Below are positions 33,640 to 44,743 of a stretch of 64,000 nt of DNA, one piece after another; positions within the stretch are counted from its first letter, which is position 1; each line of letters opens with the position of its first letter. The translations under genes were made by a program, and so were the position numbers. Under the pieces are notes generated by a model, which was given only the letters and a program-made list of their open reading frames with translations, made no database searches and was not told the DNA's origin. Origin of the DNA: Aphidius gifuensis (Eukaryota; Arthropoda; Insecta; Hymenoptera; Braconidae); the NCBI RefSeq assembly GCF_014905175.1, contig NC_057791.1, positions 7,264,492-7,328,491 on the forward strand, given 5' to 3'.

Positions 33640-34494
33640 AAAAAAAAAGGTGACAGAAGAGTATTTACATTACCAGAAATAACTCTCTCTGAAATAACAT
33701 AAACAAGTATTAGTGATCTTTTAGTAACACATCCATATTTTATTTCAACTATCCAACAAATTTAGCTAATTTTTTAGTATCATTTTTGGACAATAAACGT
33801 CCATCAGTTCGTGCAAAAGTATTTAATTGTGTAAAAAATATATTTAAAGATAATAAACGTGGTGAATTATCACTTGTTATTATTCGTAAATTAAACCAAT
33901 ATATTAAATTACGTAGTCACTTGGTTCATACTGAACTTGTTACTGATACTGATATTGATCTTGATAAAGAACGTGATGATGAAATGACACAAAAAAAATT
34001 AATGAGCTATCAACAACGTATACTTTCATTGAGTAAACGTGAAAAAAGTAAAAAATTAGAAGCTGTTGAAAAAGAGCTATTGGAATAAAGTTGAAGAACA
34101 AAAAATATTAACTGAAATAACAAGTATTGTATTTACAATATATTTTAGAATGTTAAAACGAGCACCGAATAGTCAAGTTTTACCTATAATGTTTAGAGGG
34201 TCTAGCTAAATTTGCACATTGTATTAATCTGAAATTTTATCAAAATTTAGTTAATATCATAAATACACTGATGGAAGAAAAAATTTAGGTTTACGTGAAC
34301 AATTACATTGTATACAAACGGTATTTACAATATTGTCTGGACAAGGACCAGCATTAAATATTGTTTCATACAGATTTTATGTACATTTTTATAAAAATTT
34401 ATTATCATCAATTAATGCTGGGAAAAATCAACAAGATTGTCATATTATCATTGAAATATTAATTCAAGTGTTGATTAATCGTAGATAAACTTTA
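33640..34494 (+). pseudogene. NOC3: NOC3 (nucleolar complex protein 3) fragment
   Basis: Read across frames: SDLLVTHPYF, NYPTNLANFLVSFLDNKRPS, VRAKVFNCVKNIFKDNKRGE and LSLVIIRKLNQYIKLRSHLV in the 100-codon ORF 33786-34088. These are followed by TEITSIVFTIYFRMLKRAPN, LREQLHCIQTVFTILSGQG and INAGKNQQDCHIIIEILIQV. This follows the NOC3 order (CBF/NOC region), a ribosome-biogenesis and replication-licensing factor of about 700-800 residues. Here there are about 250 residues with at least four frame breaks, so it is a dead fragment. It lies in the same orientation as the other gene pieces in element D. Confidence 0.75.
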
Positions 34495-35639
34495 AATTAT
34501 TTATTCATTAATTCATTACGTTTTTTATAAAAACAGGAGCCTTTACACAAAATCATCGGTTTTTATTTTGTCAAAAAAATAAATCTCATATTAAATTACA
34601 ACATTTGTACCTGGTAGTGGTACTGAATTTTAATAATTAATTTTCAACAGATATGTACAGTATGAAATTGATGGAATGTACATATGGAATTACCATATGG
34701 TACAATGTCTGATGATAAAATGCAACAGTTGGGTATCCCTGGTGGTAATATTTCTTCAAATTTTCTACGAATTTTTATAGACGGTAAGCTGACGGAAAAA
34801 TGCACAGCTGCACAAGTACCTGCGAATGATAGTTTTTATACCAGAACACGCCATCAGCAGCGACAATTGTAAAATATCGATATTAAACAGCTATGGCTTG
34901 AAATACTTTTATTTTTATTATTGAGTTATTTAACCGCAATATACTAAGCGTGAAAAAAAACACGAATTATTATTATTATTCTTAACGTGGCTCATATAAT
35001 AATAATAATTCGTGTTTTTTTCAGTTTTCAAAAATTAATATCTCGGCCGTAGGATAATTAATTTGCTTGAGGGTTTAAAATTAACTCAATATAATATAAA
35101 ATTAAAAGTATTAAACAATCGCCAAGCAATTATGAGTTGTTTTAATTATCGATATTTTACCTGTCTTACCTGTGGACGGGCGACAAAAAAACTGCTTGAC
35201 AATAGGTGTAACGTGTTCTGGGTATAAAAAACTATCATTTAACAGGTATTTGTACGTGGCCGTTTTGTGGCGATTTTTTTCCATCAGTTTACGGACTATT
35301 ACGACATTGACCCATTCGAGAAAATAGTTTCGGAGTTATCTCTCAATTTTTCTTCGAGTTTTTTTGCCTTCGGAAAAACTTCTCCGATTGCTCGGGAACT
35401 TCTCTAAAAGTCAACCATGTGTTTACATAGTTCCAAAATTTTCTTTAAATGTTTCTCCGAGTTTTTTTGAGGTTCAGAGAAGTTGGACCATTAGTAGAAA
35501 TAATTTATAGATTTTCTTCGAACATTTTTCGGAATTTATTCAGTTTTTCAAAAAAGCCCGAGTGGAAATCTGTTCAGGCCAGCTTGATTTGCCCCCAATT
35601 TTGATTAATACTTGATTAATGTTGCCTTAACTCAGGAAA

Positions 35640-36200
35640 CCTGATCAAGTTTTGGTCAAGATTTGATCAAGATGCTTTATTAAAGACAACCGGCTCAAGA
35701 TAGGATCAAGAAAACTTTAACTCTTCTTGACCAAGGCCGTCTTGATCAAGATAGGATCAAGAAAACTTTAACACGTCCTTGATAAGGCCGTCTTGATCCA
35801 AACTTGATCAAGAAAACTTTAGCTCTTCTTGACCAAGGCCGTCTTGATCAAGATAGGATCAAGAAAACTTTAACACGTCCGTGATAAGGCCATCTTGATC
35901 CAAACTTGATCAAGAAAACTTTAACTCTTCTTGACCAAGGCCGTCTCGATCAAGATAGGATCAAGAAAACTTTAACTCGTCCGTGATAAGGCCGTCGTGA
36001 TCCAAACTTGATCAAGAAAACTTTAACTCTTCTTGACTAAGGCTGTCTTGATCAAGATAGGATCAAGAAAACTTTAACACGTCCGTGATAAGGCCATCTT
36101 GATCCAAACTTGATCAATAAATATTTATTTCGTAACTTGTTCTTTTTTAAAATATTTCTTGATCAATATAGGATCAAGAAAACATTAACTTTTTAACTAT
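35640..36200. repeat. Tandem array, period 102 bp, rich in TTGATCAAG
   Basis: CTTGATCAAGATAGGATCAA recurs at 35741, 35843, 35945 and 36047, exactly 102 bases apart. Each unit holds two related half units with AGAAAACTTTAAC and GACCAAGGCCGT. Each copy of TTGATCAA is self-complementary. Confidence 0.85.
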
Positions 36201-36344
36201 TATATATTACGTTCATTATTGCGATTTTTTTTTTTTTAATATTGATAAAAGTTTTTTTACTGAGAAAAAAAACGCCGAACGTGGCCTAATAATGTTTCAA
36301 GACTGGTCTAAATATATAAGCTTCAAAAAATCGCACGGTACATC

Positions 36345-36432
36345 GTTTCCCTCCGTGGTCGAGCGGTCTAAAGCGTACCCGTTACTGCGTCAATCTATAC
36401 TTCGTCGGTTCGATTCCCGGTTACCGTGTATT
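36345..36432 (+). repeat. tRNA-derived SINE-like segment
   Basis: TGGTCGAGCGG fits an RNA polymerase III A box and GGTTCGATTCC a B box, with about 55 bases between them, and an A run follows. The arms CACGGTA (36335) and TACCGTG (36423) are inverted. A proper acceptor and T stem cannot be folded, so it is not a working tRNA gene. A Leu/Ser-like tRNA ancestor with a long variable arm is a guess. Confidence 0.45.
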
Positions 36433-37001
36433 AGAAAAAAAAAAAAAACTTTCGCGCCCGATAATTATCTAACTCTTCTCTATGACATCACACTTCATAA
36501 TAGGTACAATAATAAAAAAAATAATAATTTGTAAATAATTTTTTTTCTCAATTTTTCAATCAAGTATTGATGAAATATCTTGATCAAATCTTGATCAAGC
36601 CTCTTTTCATTTCCACTCGGGAGCTTCTTCGATTGTTTGCGAACTTTAGAAGAACTATTCTCAGAAATTTGTAAAAAGTTCGTTAAAATTTGTAGAAGTA
36701 TTTCCACTATGAATTATTCGGCAAAAAACCTTAAAATATTTCTCGAAGCTCAGTCAAATAATTAAGAGTACGGAGAAAACTTCCGAAGATTTTGTAAAAT
36801 TTTTTCTCCGTATGGGTCAATTGCGTAGAAATTTGTCAAAATTCGCAGACAGCTCTTAGAAAATCCGTAGAAATATTTCTACCAGGGATACCAGCATTAC
36901 AAGAGGAAAGTTTATTATTTCTTTGGGTAATTGAACGTGCTACGCAACTTGGTCGTGAATGTTTACAGCTATGGGTTTATGATAGAGTTGATGAAATAAT
37001 A

Positions 37002-37112
37002 TCCCTGGTGAAAAAAAATCTGGCAAATTCTGACAGATCCTTACAGATTCCGCAGATTTACACCGGTTTTCAGAACAACTGCCAGATTCTGCCAGATTAG
37101 TTTTAACAGAGA
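37002..37112. mobile_element. 111-bp MITE in the METTL3 fragment
   Basis: The end TCCCTGGTGAAAAAAAATCT and its inverse partner share an AATCTGGCA-AATTCTG core for about 35 bases each. The METTL3 reading resumes right after it. Confidence 0.65.
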
Positions 37113-37227
37113 TAGGTTAAAACAAATCAATTACAAAGAATAATAAGAATTGGGGTGCTATTCTTGGTCCCATATTGCGGGAGTTATTGCCTGGCAATAA
37201 CGATTCGCCAACAAGAAATATTAGTCG

Positions 37228-37352
37228 CGATAGAAAAACATGAAGACGCTTTTTGTTGCTTTCAGGTAAATTTTACCTTATTTTTCCATTTGCATACCAC
37301 AATAGCAGCTTCACATGAAAGCAACAACAAGCGCCTTTATGTTTTTCTATCT
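37228..37352. repeat. Small inverted-repeat element
   Basis: GATAGAAAAACATGAAGACG and TTTATGTTTTTCTATC pair, as do GTTGCTTTCAGG and CATGAAAGCAAC. The METTL3 reading is lost at about 37153, before it. Confidence 0.5.
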
Positions 37353-37489
37353 TAAGATAAAAAATATTTTTTGTATGGGGTAAATGTTTCATATTCGTAT
37401 TAATCAATTTGATACAGATGAAGTGCTTCTACTATTCACTTCTTATTGATGAGTCTACATTTGTGTGAAAGACTCGAAATTTTATTTGG

Positions 37490-37690
37490 GAAGAACCGGG
37501 CGGGGTCAAGTATAAAATTTTGTCAAAAGTTAAGACCATTCATATGGGTCGATGATTTTTAAAGAACTTAGTACTTTTGTACTTGACTTTTTTGATATTC
37601 CCTTTTTTTGTATGTTTAAAAAAAAAAAAAATAATAGTTTCGAATACTTGACTCTCTTTTTTGTACAAAAATTTATTTTTGTTTTTTGTT
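37490..37690. repeat. Diverged relative of the arm of the 49563-50365 palindrome
   Basis: GGGGTCAAGTATAAAATTTT, AAAAGTTAAGACC and TTCGAATACTTGACTC match the arm at 50180-50330 in the same order. Confidence 0.5.
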
Positions 37691-38011
37691 TGATTCATTT
37701 ATTTTTTAAGAATTTATTTATTGTTATGTCCAGCAAAATGAATCTCAGTAATATGATGATAAAATAGAAATTACAATATCAAAAAAAATATAATATTATA
37801 ATTAATTGATTTTGTAAAATATAATATTAGATTATTTACAAGAATATCGTCATATTCACGACAATTTCGTAATATCAACAAGAATATTACCGAGAATGTC
37901 GTTCATATTATCGGCGATAGTTTTAACGATAGTCACGGCATTGACATGGATAATGGACCCGACGATACCATTAATTTCGTGAAAATTTGACGATACAATA
38001 CGATAATGCAG

Positions 38012-38210
38012 GACGACCGCCAGAAATACGACCACCACCACTGCTCACCATCACTACTTCTATATATGCAATACTGTAACACTCACACATGTACATATAT
38101 ATACATATGCATACATATATATATACATACATATATATATACATACATATATATATGTATAGGAGTAGTGACGGTTAGCAGTAGAGGTGGTATTTCTGGC
38201 GGTCGTTCGC
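38012..38210. mobile_element. Foldback element with TATA/CATA centre
   Basis: The left arm GACCGCCAGAAATACGACCA and the right GGTGGTATTTCTGGCGGTC are inverted, pairing for about 50 bases through GTAGTGA. The centre is an ACATATATATAC microsatellite. Confidence 0.65.
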
Positions 38211-38214
38211 CGTG

Positions 38215-39085
38215 AAAGAGAGCTTTTCATAATCCGTAGCAGCCTCGTCGATTTTTTTTAAACATAATCTTGTTGAATAAAAAAAAAGTTGTAGTATTTT
38301 GCCCTAGTGTATAAGGCAATAAAATAATCATATAAATGAACTAATGAAACAATAAAAAAAGTAATATTGTGCCCAGGGCTCATATTAAAACATTAAAAAT
38401 AAATAAATTTTGCTTGGATAAATTTGTGCTTGAGCAAAATTGCAGCAGCTAACTCATTAAAGGACGACAATCTATCCACTTGCAGTTTTGATTGATAAAT
38501 TGAAAAATATAAATGTACAAGTACAAGAATAATTATTTTTTTTATTTGTTTAATATTAACAAAGTTTTTGATGTTTGAAAAAAAAAAAAACAACTCGATC
38601 TGAGTCAGCAAGTGTTTGCAACGATGAGATCACAACTCTGGCGGTTTTTTTTCATTAATTTTATCATATCAGTTAACCGACAATTCGTTCAAAATGTAAA
38701 TATGGTAAACAATTCATTTTATTACAATTAATAAATGTATTTTGATTTTATAGCTGCGATTGAATTCAATTGAAAAACCTTCAACGATTGCCTTGGCACT
38801 CGTAGTGAGTTGATGCCTTGTTGACAGAGAAAATTTAGCATGAAAATTAAGTTTTTTTGGCACTCACTAACAACTTGGTACATTCACACCGACTGTAGAT
38901 GGACCTGATCATCTTTATTTATTGGTAGATGCTTGAAAAAAAAAATAATTATTTTAATTAACTTTCAACAATTCAACATTATTGTCTAGACTATAGCTTG
39001 ATTAATGAAATTAAATATAAGCAAACTTTAGATTTGTTAGATTTGCAAACTCCAAAAAAAAAATAGTGAAGTGGTTCTACGACCA
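38215..39085. other. AT-rich region, no feature resolved
   Basis: CCTTGGCACTCGTAGTGAGT (38793) and TTGGCACTCACTAACAAC (38858) are mildly similar to each other. No convincing ORF on either strand. Confidence 0.3.
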
Positions 39086-39590
39086 CCCAAGTGGACGAAA
39101 TATAAATATTTTGAATATAATATATAAATTAAATCAATCAAAACAATTAAAAATATAAATTAAATTGAGAATATATTTAATTAATGTTTTAAAACATGTA
39201 AAAAAATTAATTTTACATGTAATTTATATGTAATCTATATCTATACAAAAAGTGAATTTATTTTATATTTTGAAAAAATATGAACTAAATTTGAAATTTA
39301 TCCAAATTTTTTTTTTGCAATGTTAATAAAAAAAAATTTTAGGTAAATTTATTTTATATTTTAAAAAAATATAAATTAAATCTAAAATATATCCAAATTG
39401 AATTTTTTTTTTATTGATATTGCAAAAAAAAAATTTCGATTTATTTCAAATTTAGTTTATATTCTTTCAAAATATAAAATAAATTTACTTTTTGTATAGA
39501 TAAAGATTACATATAAAATACATGTAAAATAAATTGAATTGACATGTTTTAAAACATAAATTTAAATTATATCTATTTTTTCCACTGGGG
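39086..39590. mobile_element. MITE of the CCCAAGTGG group, diverged
   Basis: Ends CCCAAGTGGACGAAATATAA and TATCTATTTTTTCCACTGGGG. The interior is nearly all A and T with inverted TTTGTATAGATA segments. Relative of 40505 and 47850. Confidence 0.65.
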
Positions 39591-39868
39591 CATGCCACGA
39601 ACACAATCAAAGTCTGGAACAGCAAACAAAATTGAAGGTCCAATGACTTCTAACATCGCATTTTAATATCGTGAGGCTTTGACTAGAATGGCCGTCCTGC
39701 TGTTCTTCTGGTCCGAGAAATCGTTAATGACTTGGAAATCATTGACGGCAAAGTAACTTGCTAATTTTATTGTATTGATTTTCCATTAACCTACTTACGC
39801 TGCTCATGATTTTCTATTGTGATGTTCAACAACTATCATAATTTATTTCAGGTCCGAATAACTAAAAA

Positions 39869-40057
39869 TGTATCGTGCAAACATACATGAAAGCATGCCA
39901 AGCGTTTGACATCCGTAAAAAGGCCAATATTTCAATAAGAGGTCTTTGGAAATCAGATGATCTTGCGAAATTCGTGAAAAAGAAAAGCAGTAAAAAGCAA
40001 AAAACCATTACTGAGGATGACATTTTATTACTACAAGCTATGATCACTCGTTTCTAG
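39869..40057 (+). CDS. Unrecognised exon-like ORF in element D
   Basis: After a TTATTTCAG acceptor at 39851, with the frame entered a little downstream, the strand reads YMKACQAFDIRKKANISIRG, LWKSDDLAKFVKKKSSKKQK and TITEDDILLLQAMITRF to a stop. The sequence is protein-like: Lys-rich, then an amphipathic end. An earlier stretch at 39597-39750 reads RTQSKSGTANKIEG and similar in broken frames and may belong to the same gene. No family recognised. Confidence 0.35.
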   Translation, partial: CIVQTYMKACQAFDIRKKANISIRGLWKSDDLAKFVKKKSSKKQKTITEDDILLLQAMITRF

Positions 40058-40210
40058 TTTGTAGTATTATTATATTTATATGTTTTCAGAGATTTTCCAA
40101 TTTATTTGTGTGTTCTAGTTGCTATTATAGAAATGCAAGCTCACAAATCATTACTAACCAAAGATATGGACATATTGAACTTTCGTAACTGAATTGCGTA
40201 TGAAGCAAAA

Positions 40211-40447
40211 ATGACCCGTACTCGTGAAAAGGCTAAATTCGATGAGGCTAGTGCTGATCAGGAAAGTGCCAAAAATGATGAACAAAGAGAAAATGACAGT
40301 AGTGACAAGCAAATTAAAACAATAGCTATTGTTTCTACGGAGAAGATTTCTCTCGATGATGGAAATAGATCAAGTTTAGTTGATAAAAACGAAGGAGAAG
40401 ACGACCTCTTCACTGATGAAAAATCAGAACGAGAAACGTCAGAATAG
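40211..40447 (+). CDS. Unrecognised acidic ORF in element D
   Basis: 78 codons starting MTRTREKAKFDEASADQESA and rich in Asp, Glu, Lys and Ser (EDDLFTDEKSERETSE at the end). It lies 150 bases beyond the stop of the ORF at 39869 and could be another exon of the same captured gene, or a disordered tail. It could also be chance in AT-rich DNA, although the composition is unusually protein-like. Confidence 0.3.
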   Translation: MTRTREKAKFDEASADQESAKNDEQRENDSSDKQIKTIAIVSTEKISLDDGNRSSLVDKNEGEDDLFTDEKSERETSE

Positions 40448-40504
40448 TTTTTGAAGTATTTTTTTTTTTAATACTTCGTTGACGTTTTCATTTTTTGCTA
40501 TGTA

Positions 40505-40937
40505 CCCAAGTGGAAAAAATATATTTAATTCATATTTGATTTATATTTAATGGAAATATTAATAAAATTAAATGGATATACAGATTTCGGCATACTAAAA
40601 TTAAATTTAGAAAAAATTTCGAATAAATATAAATTCAATTTAAAATATGTACAAGTTTGGACATACTAATAAATTAAACTTTTTCTAAATTTTTTCTTAA
40701 TTTTTTTTTTATTTTTGTAAATTTTTTTTAAATTTAATTTTAGTATGTTCAAAACTGTATATATTTTAAATTTAATTTATATTTTTTCTAAATCTTTTCT
40801 AAATTTTTTCTAAATTTAATTTTAGTATGCCCAAATCTGTGTATATTTTAAATTTAATTTATATTTTTTCTAAATTTTTTCTAAGTTTTTTTTAAATATA
40901 AAGTAAATTTCCATTGAATATATTTTTTCCACTTGGG
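40505..40937. mobile_element. MITE of the CCCAAGTGG group
   Basis: CCCAAGTGGAAAAAATATAT and its inverse at the other end, with TA on both sides (40503-40504 and 40938-40939). The interior is built from TTTAGAAAAAATTT-type inverted runs. A Tc1/mariner-like TA duplication is likely. Confidence 0.8.
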
Positions 40938-40939
40938 TA

Positions 40940-41764
40940 TGTGTAGACTCTTATGTCATAACTCAAAGATATGTTTGTATACAAGAAATAATTCTGTATA
41001 AAAAATAATATAAGAAATACTTTATTTTCCGTAATTTTGTGAGTTTTGGAATGAACCCATTTTGGTGAGTTCAATAACGGTTCAATTATGGTTTTGGTTC
41101 ATTCTCTTAAATTGAAACTCTATTTAAATCGTTCTTTTGCAACAGTTCTTTCATGGTTGCAAAATTTCTTGCCGATAACCGAAGTGAACCTTTTTTAGTG
41201 GGTTCGATGGGTTCGATTCACTTATGGTTTTCGGTTGTATTTGCGCAACTTGCAACTCTCAATGAACCGTTATTTAACTTGGTTGCACTGTTCAGTTAGG
41301 GTTATGAGCTGGATGTAAATAATTTTTTTTCAAATAAAAATATTTTATTTGACGGTAACAATTACTTCTGTTCATTTTTAGAGACAAAAATAATACCAAA
41401 TGACATAAAAGCGATATAGTGAGGTAGCCATCAGCTCTTTATTAAACCCAATAATTATTGAAAAACATACTATCTCGTTTAATTTGAATCAAATAATTGA
41501 TTTTATTGAATATTATAATCTGCTATTATTAAATTTCGTACTAATATATATGGTGAAACGAGAAAAATTATAAATTATTATTCAAACATCTATTCATATT
41601 AATTTATATAATAGAATTAATATAAAATTAATTGAGACAAAATTATTAATTAAAACTATCGAGAACATAAAATAAAATTCAATAAAATCTGATGATTTTA
41701 AAATAAAATAAAATTGAATTTATTTCCAGATTAATAAAAATGAAAAAAAAAAATCAATATTACA
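40940..41764. other. AT-rich region without a gene
   Basis: GAACC-TT and GGTTC-type short repeats at 41040-41290 (TGGTTTTGGTTCATTC, GATGGGTTCGATTCAC). No ORF above background. Confidence 0.35.
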
Positions 41765-43343
41765 GTTGCTGAAGCAACTGTGCCTTCCCTTCGGGGGGAA
41801 TTTTAATTTCAATTTTTAGTCTATTGAAAATTGAGGTAATGAATAAAAATGATTCGTGAATAGAAATATTTATTTTTTATTGTTATAATGCAGTTTATTT
41901 AATTTCGTTCATTTTCTTGTTCCCTAATGGGTCATCTTCATTTCCGGAATCGCTTTCTTCTACCTTTTTAAATTCTCTTTGTTTTATTTATTTTGTTGTA
42001 CCATTGTTTTACTCTGTGAATGTTTAAAAATCTATTTATAAATTCCATATTATATTTTATTTCTTTTAAATATTTTCCCCTTTGTTGAATTAGGATTTAG
42101 TGTTTTGTCGTTGTCAAAGTCGTTGTTGTTTTTTAACCTTTTATATTTATTTTTTCAACTTTCAAGTGCTATCATGTCACCCTTTTTTTCAAAACCTTCT
42201 GCCTCATCATTATATTTAATTCAATCTGATATATATTTTTAGTAAATTTGTATCTTGTTAGTTTTTTTTCATCTAAATTTGATTTTAATCGTAATCACTG
42301 CCGTCTGCTAATGATATTGTCTTTTTCTTAATAACCGTCCTGTCATTGAATATATAAATTCTACTTCTTAGTGCTATTATGATTGCGATTATATCTAAAA
42401 ATCAAACCAGTATTAATAATATTGTTTTTTATTTAAAATAATTTAACCTGTAATGATTGTACAGATTTATTTTCTAAACTCGGAATTAATTTTGGAATAT
42501 TTCATTTTCGTCTTCGTCTTCCAAGTTTATACTAGACTCTACCGGTATCATTATTTCTTTATTATTTATCGATGGGTATACTATTAACTTTTTCACTAAT
42601 CCTCCAGTGATGTATATATTTTGTTTATCTGTAACATAGAATAATTGATTATTTCAATAATCATTCATTTTAAAACATTTTGTTTGATAAAATTTCATTG
42701 ATAACTGTACTTCTATTAATCCATGATATTTATTTATAGCTTTCCAAAAAATACACCTTATTTATCGTTTCATCACTTATGTCGATCAAAATTTTTGCCT
42801 GTTCCTCGTTCTTTTTCCATTCTTTTTATCTCACTTTTATGTATAATTTGTGCTCGAACTGTATCACTGTATTTGAATTTTAATTTAGTTTTTACCTTAT
42901 GCTTATTATATTTATTTCTTATTTTATTTTAACATAAAGTTTATTTTTAAATTTGCTATTTTTGTAATTTTTCTTTTCATCGTTGTATCTTTTATGTTTT
43001 TTTTCATTTAGTTTAATTCTTTTTTCGTCATGTTTTGATTATCCTCTGGTTTACCCACTTTGATTATATTGGCTGTTGATTTTAAAAAATTCCCTTTGAT
43101 CTGTTTACAAATTGGTTGAAAATGATCGATGTTTTCTTTTTTTATTGATTCATTAATGTAGTTGTTCTATCGTTTTGTTTTTATTTTATGTCAGAAATTG
43201 TGGTTACTGTATGTTGTAAATGAATTGTAACTGAATTGTAACTGTGCTGATCAACATTACTATATTTTAGGTGATCATTATGTTGAATCTTGATTATCAA
43301 TTTCATTTTATAAATAAAAAATTATGCCAGTGAGTACGCAATG
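41765..43343. repeat. Repeat R, longest copy
   Basis: Related to 4110-5027 and 10990-11761. It ends at ATGCCAGTGAGTACGCAATG, directly against the motif GAAGTGAAACTTCTTT at 43344. Pyrimidine-rich, with no supported ORF. Confidence 0.6.
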
Positions 43344-43360
43344 GAAGTGAAACTTCTTTC
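43344..43360 (+). repeat. Internal copy of the family A/D end motif
   Basis: GAAGTGAAACTTCTTT followed by CAGAGTAATGTCACG. TACGCA precedes it by three bases, as it does at 17866. It marks a boundary between repeat R and the right arm region of element D. Confidence 0.6.
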
Positions 43361-43649
43361 AGAGTAATGTCACGCTGAATATTAATAATAACAATAATAA
43401 TAAATAATAATAATAATAATAATACTGACAATAATATTCAAATATAAATATTATTAGTTAATAATAATTATTAGTATTTATATTTCTATTATTATTAAAA
43501 TTTTATTATTTATATCGTCACATTAATGGAAAAAGGGCGTAAGTGCTATTTTTAGAATTTTTTTTTTTCTAAAAGAAAGTACAAGTGAGTGAATTTATAA
43601 ATTTTCGGGCTTTGCATCCAATTTTAAGGCTTAAAGAAAAAAAGTGTAT

Positions 43650-44743
43650 GTTCAGGGACTTACGCCTTTTTTCCATTCTCAAAATCATTTTTAATAAAAG
43701 ATGAAGATTTGTAATTATTTTATGTTTTTCTTATTATAATTATGCGTATAATTATCAGTAAACAATCAATAACAAAATGCCATTAAAATGCAGAATTTCA
43801 AATAAAATTGAAAGTATGCTCCTTCATCTTTTTATCAAAAATTATTTTTGATAACGGGAAAGGCGTAAATCCTTGGACGTAGTTTCTTTATCCTTTATCA
43901 GTTGTTACGCCCATTCTCGCTTTTTCAAGTATTAAAAATGAAAACCCGAAAATTTATAAATTTGCACTTACCCTTTTTTTTAAAATTGACGTTTTGGCAC
44001 TTACGCCCTTCATTCTTAAATGTAACGAAATTTGATATTTTATCGATATTATTATTAATATTATATTGATATTATTGTTAATCATAATTTATTGGAGTTA
44101 TATTTATTTAATAATATTATTCATATAACCATAGTATAAATAAAATATAATTTCAAAATACATCGATATAATAATATCAATATATTTATTAATAACAATA
44201 ATATTATCGATTTATAATAATATCAGTGATAATAATATGAATATAATATGAAATAAATTCATATATAAATATTGATAATTATTAGTATTGATATTCAAAA
44301 TATTATTATTATAGATATTATATTGATTTAATACTAATGAATTATTGTAATATTATCAAAATTATTGTTGTTATAATTATCATTTATATATATTTTATAA
44401 TTTTATTGTTATTATATAAGATTCTTTAAACCCGAGATAACTATTGCTTGATACGTTCAAGAATTTTTAAAATCAACTATTTAAGTATAAATTTCCAGTT
44501 GAACTGTTTAATAATATTAAATAAACAACAAAAGTCTGCACACTTATGTTATAACATAGAAGCTGACGTCTGAGTTTATACGCTATATATGTATGTATAA
44601 TGCTTGCCGGTATAAATAGAGTATAGTAGAAAGTATATGGAGAGTAAACGAGAATAAATGGAATAAACCAGAGTATACGCGAGCGCGTAACGCTAGCAGG
44701 GCCTCGAATTTTTTTGCTACCCTCCGTAAAGAAGTTTCACTTC
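43650..44743 (-). repeat. Right long terminal inverted repeat of element D
   Basis: Inverse of 31204-32325, with the AT-rich (ATT/AAT) stretch at 44030-44410 and the GCGAGCGCGTAACGCTAGCA segment at 44677-44700. Small internal duplications around 43560-43990 (AATTTATAAATTTTCGGG twice, GCGTAA-TGC several times) are not all matched on the left. Confidence 0.6.

Larger units (their letters stand above)
34736..36888. mobile_element. Large MITE-like insertion in the METTL3 fragment
   Basis: The ends TCCCTGGTGGTAATATTTCT and AGAAATATTTCTACCAGGGA are inverted, matching the smaller MITEs at 14954 and 28888. TA lies on both sides. The interior contains a palindromic AATTATTATTATTATT segment near 34965-35015, the 102-bp tandem array and a tRNA-like segment. 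No transposase. Confidence 0.7.
34663..37153 (+). pseudogene. METTL3: METTL3 (MT-A70 m6A methyltransferase) fragment, interrupted twice
   Basis: Part one, 34663-34735, ends WNVHMELPYGTMSDDKMQQL, just after the position of the catalytic DPPW motif, which is not intact here. Part two, 36889-37001, reads IPALQEESLLFLWVIERATQ then LGRECLQLWVYDRVDEI. Part three, 37115-37153, reads KTNQLQRIIRIG. Together they match the conserved MT-A70 core of METTL3, catalytic subunit of the mRNA N6-adenosine methyltransferase, in uninterrupted order once the inserts 34736-36888 and 37002-37112 are ignored. About 85 of nearly 600 residues are present, so it is not functional. Confidence 0.85.
31204..44743 (+). mobile_element. 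Element D, 13.5 kb with 1.1-kb inverted ends and host gene fragments
   Basis: The left end GAAGTGAAACTTCTTTA at 31204 and its inverse ending at 44743 are followed inward by ACGGAGGGTAGC, TTCGAGGCCCTGCTAGCGTT and CGCGCTCGCG, then matching AT-rich DNA, for about 1.1 kb on each side. Between them are plus-strand relics of a gamma-adaptin ear, NOC3 and METTL3, several MITEs and repeat R. No transposase was recognised inside, so it would depend on another element. No flanking target duplication is evident. It might instead be two D ends that happen to face each other. The length of the paired ends argues for a single unit. Confidence 0.55.

Noticed and set aside
36345..36432. Functional tRNA gene
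   Set aside because: A and B boxes are present, but acceptor and T stems do not pair. Kept only as a SINE-like segment.
31204..44743. Polydnavirus proviral segment or complete Polinton
   Set aside because: No direct-repeat junctions, capsid, ATPase, integrase or virulence-type genes. The cargo consists of ordinary cellular gene fragments.
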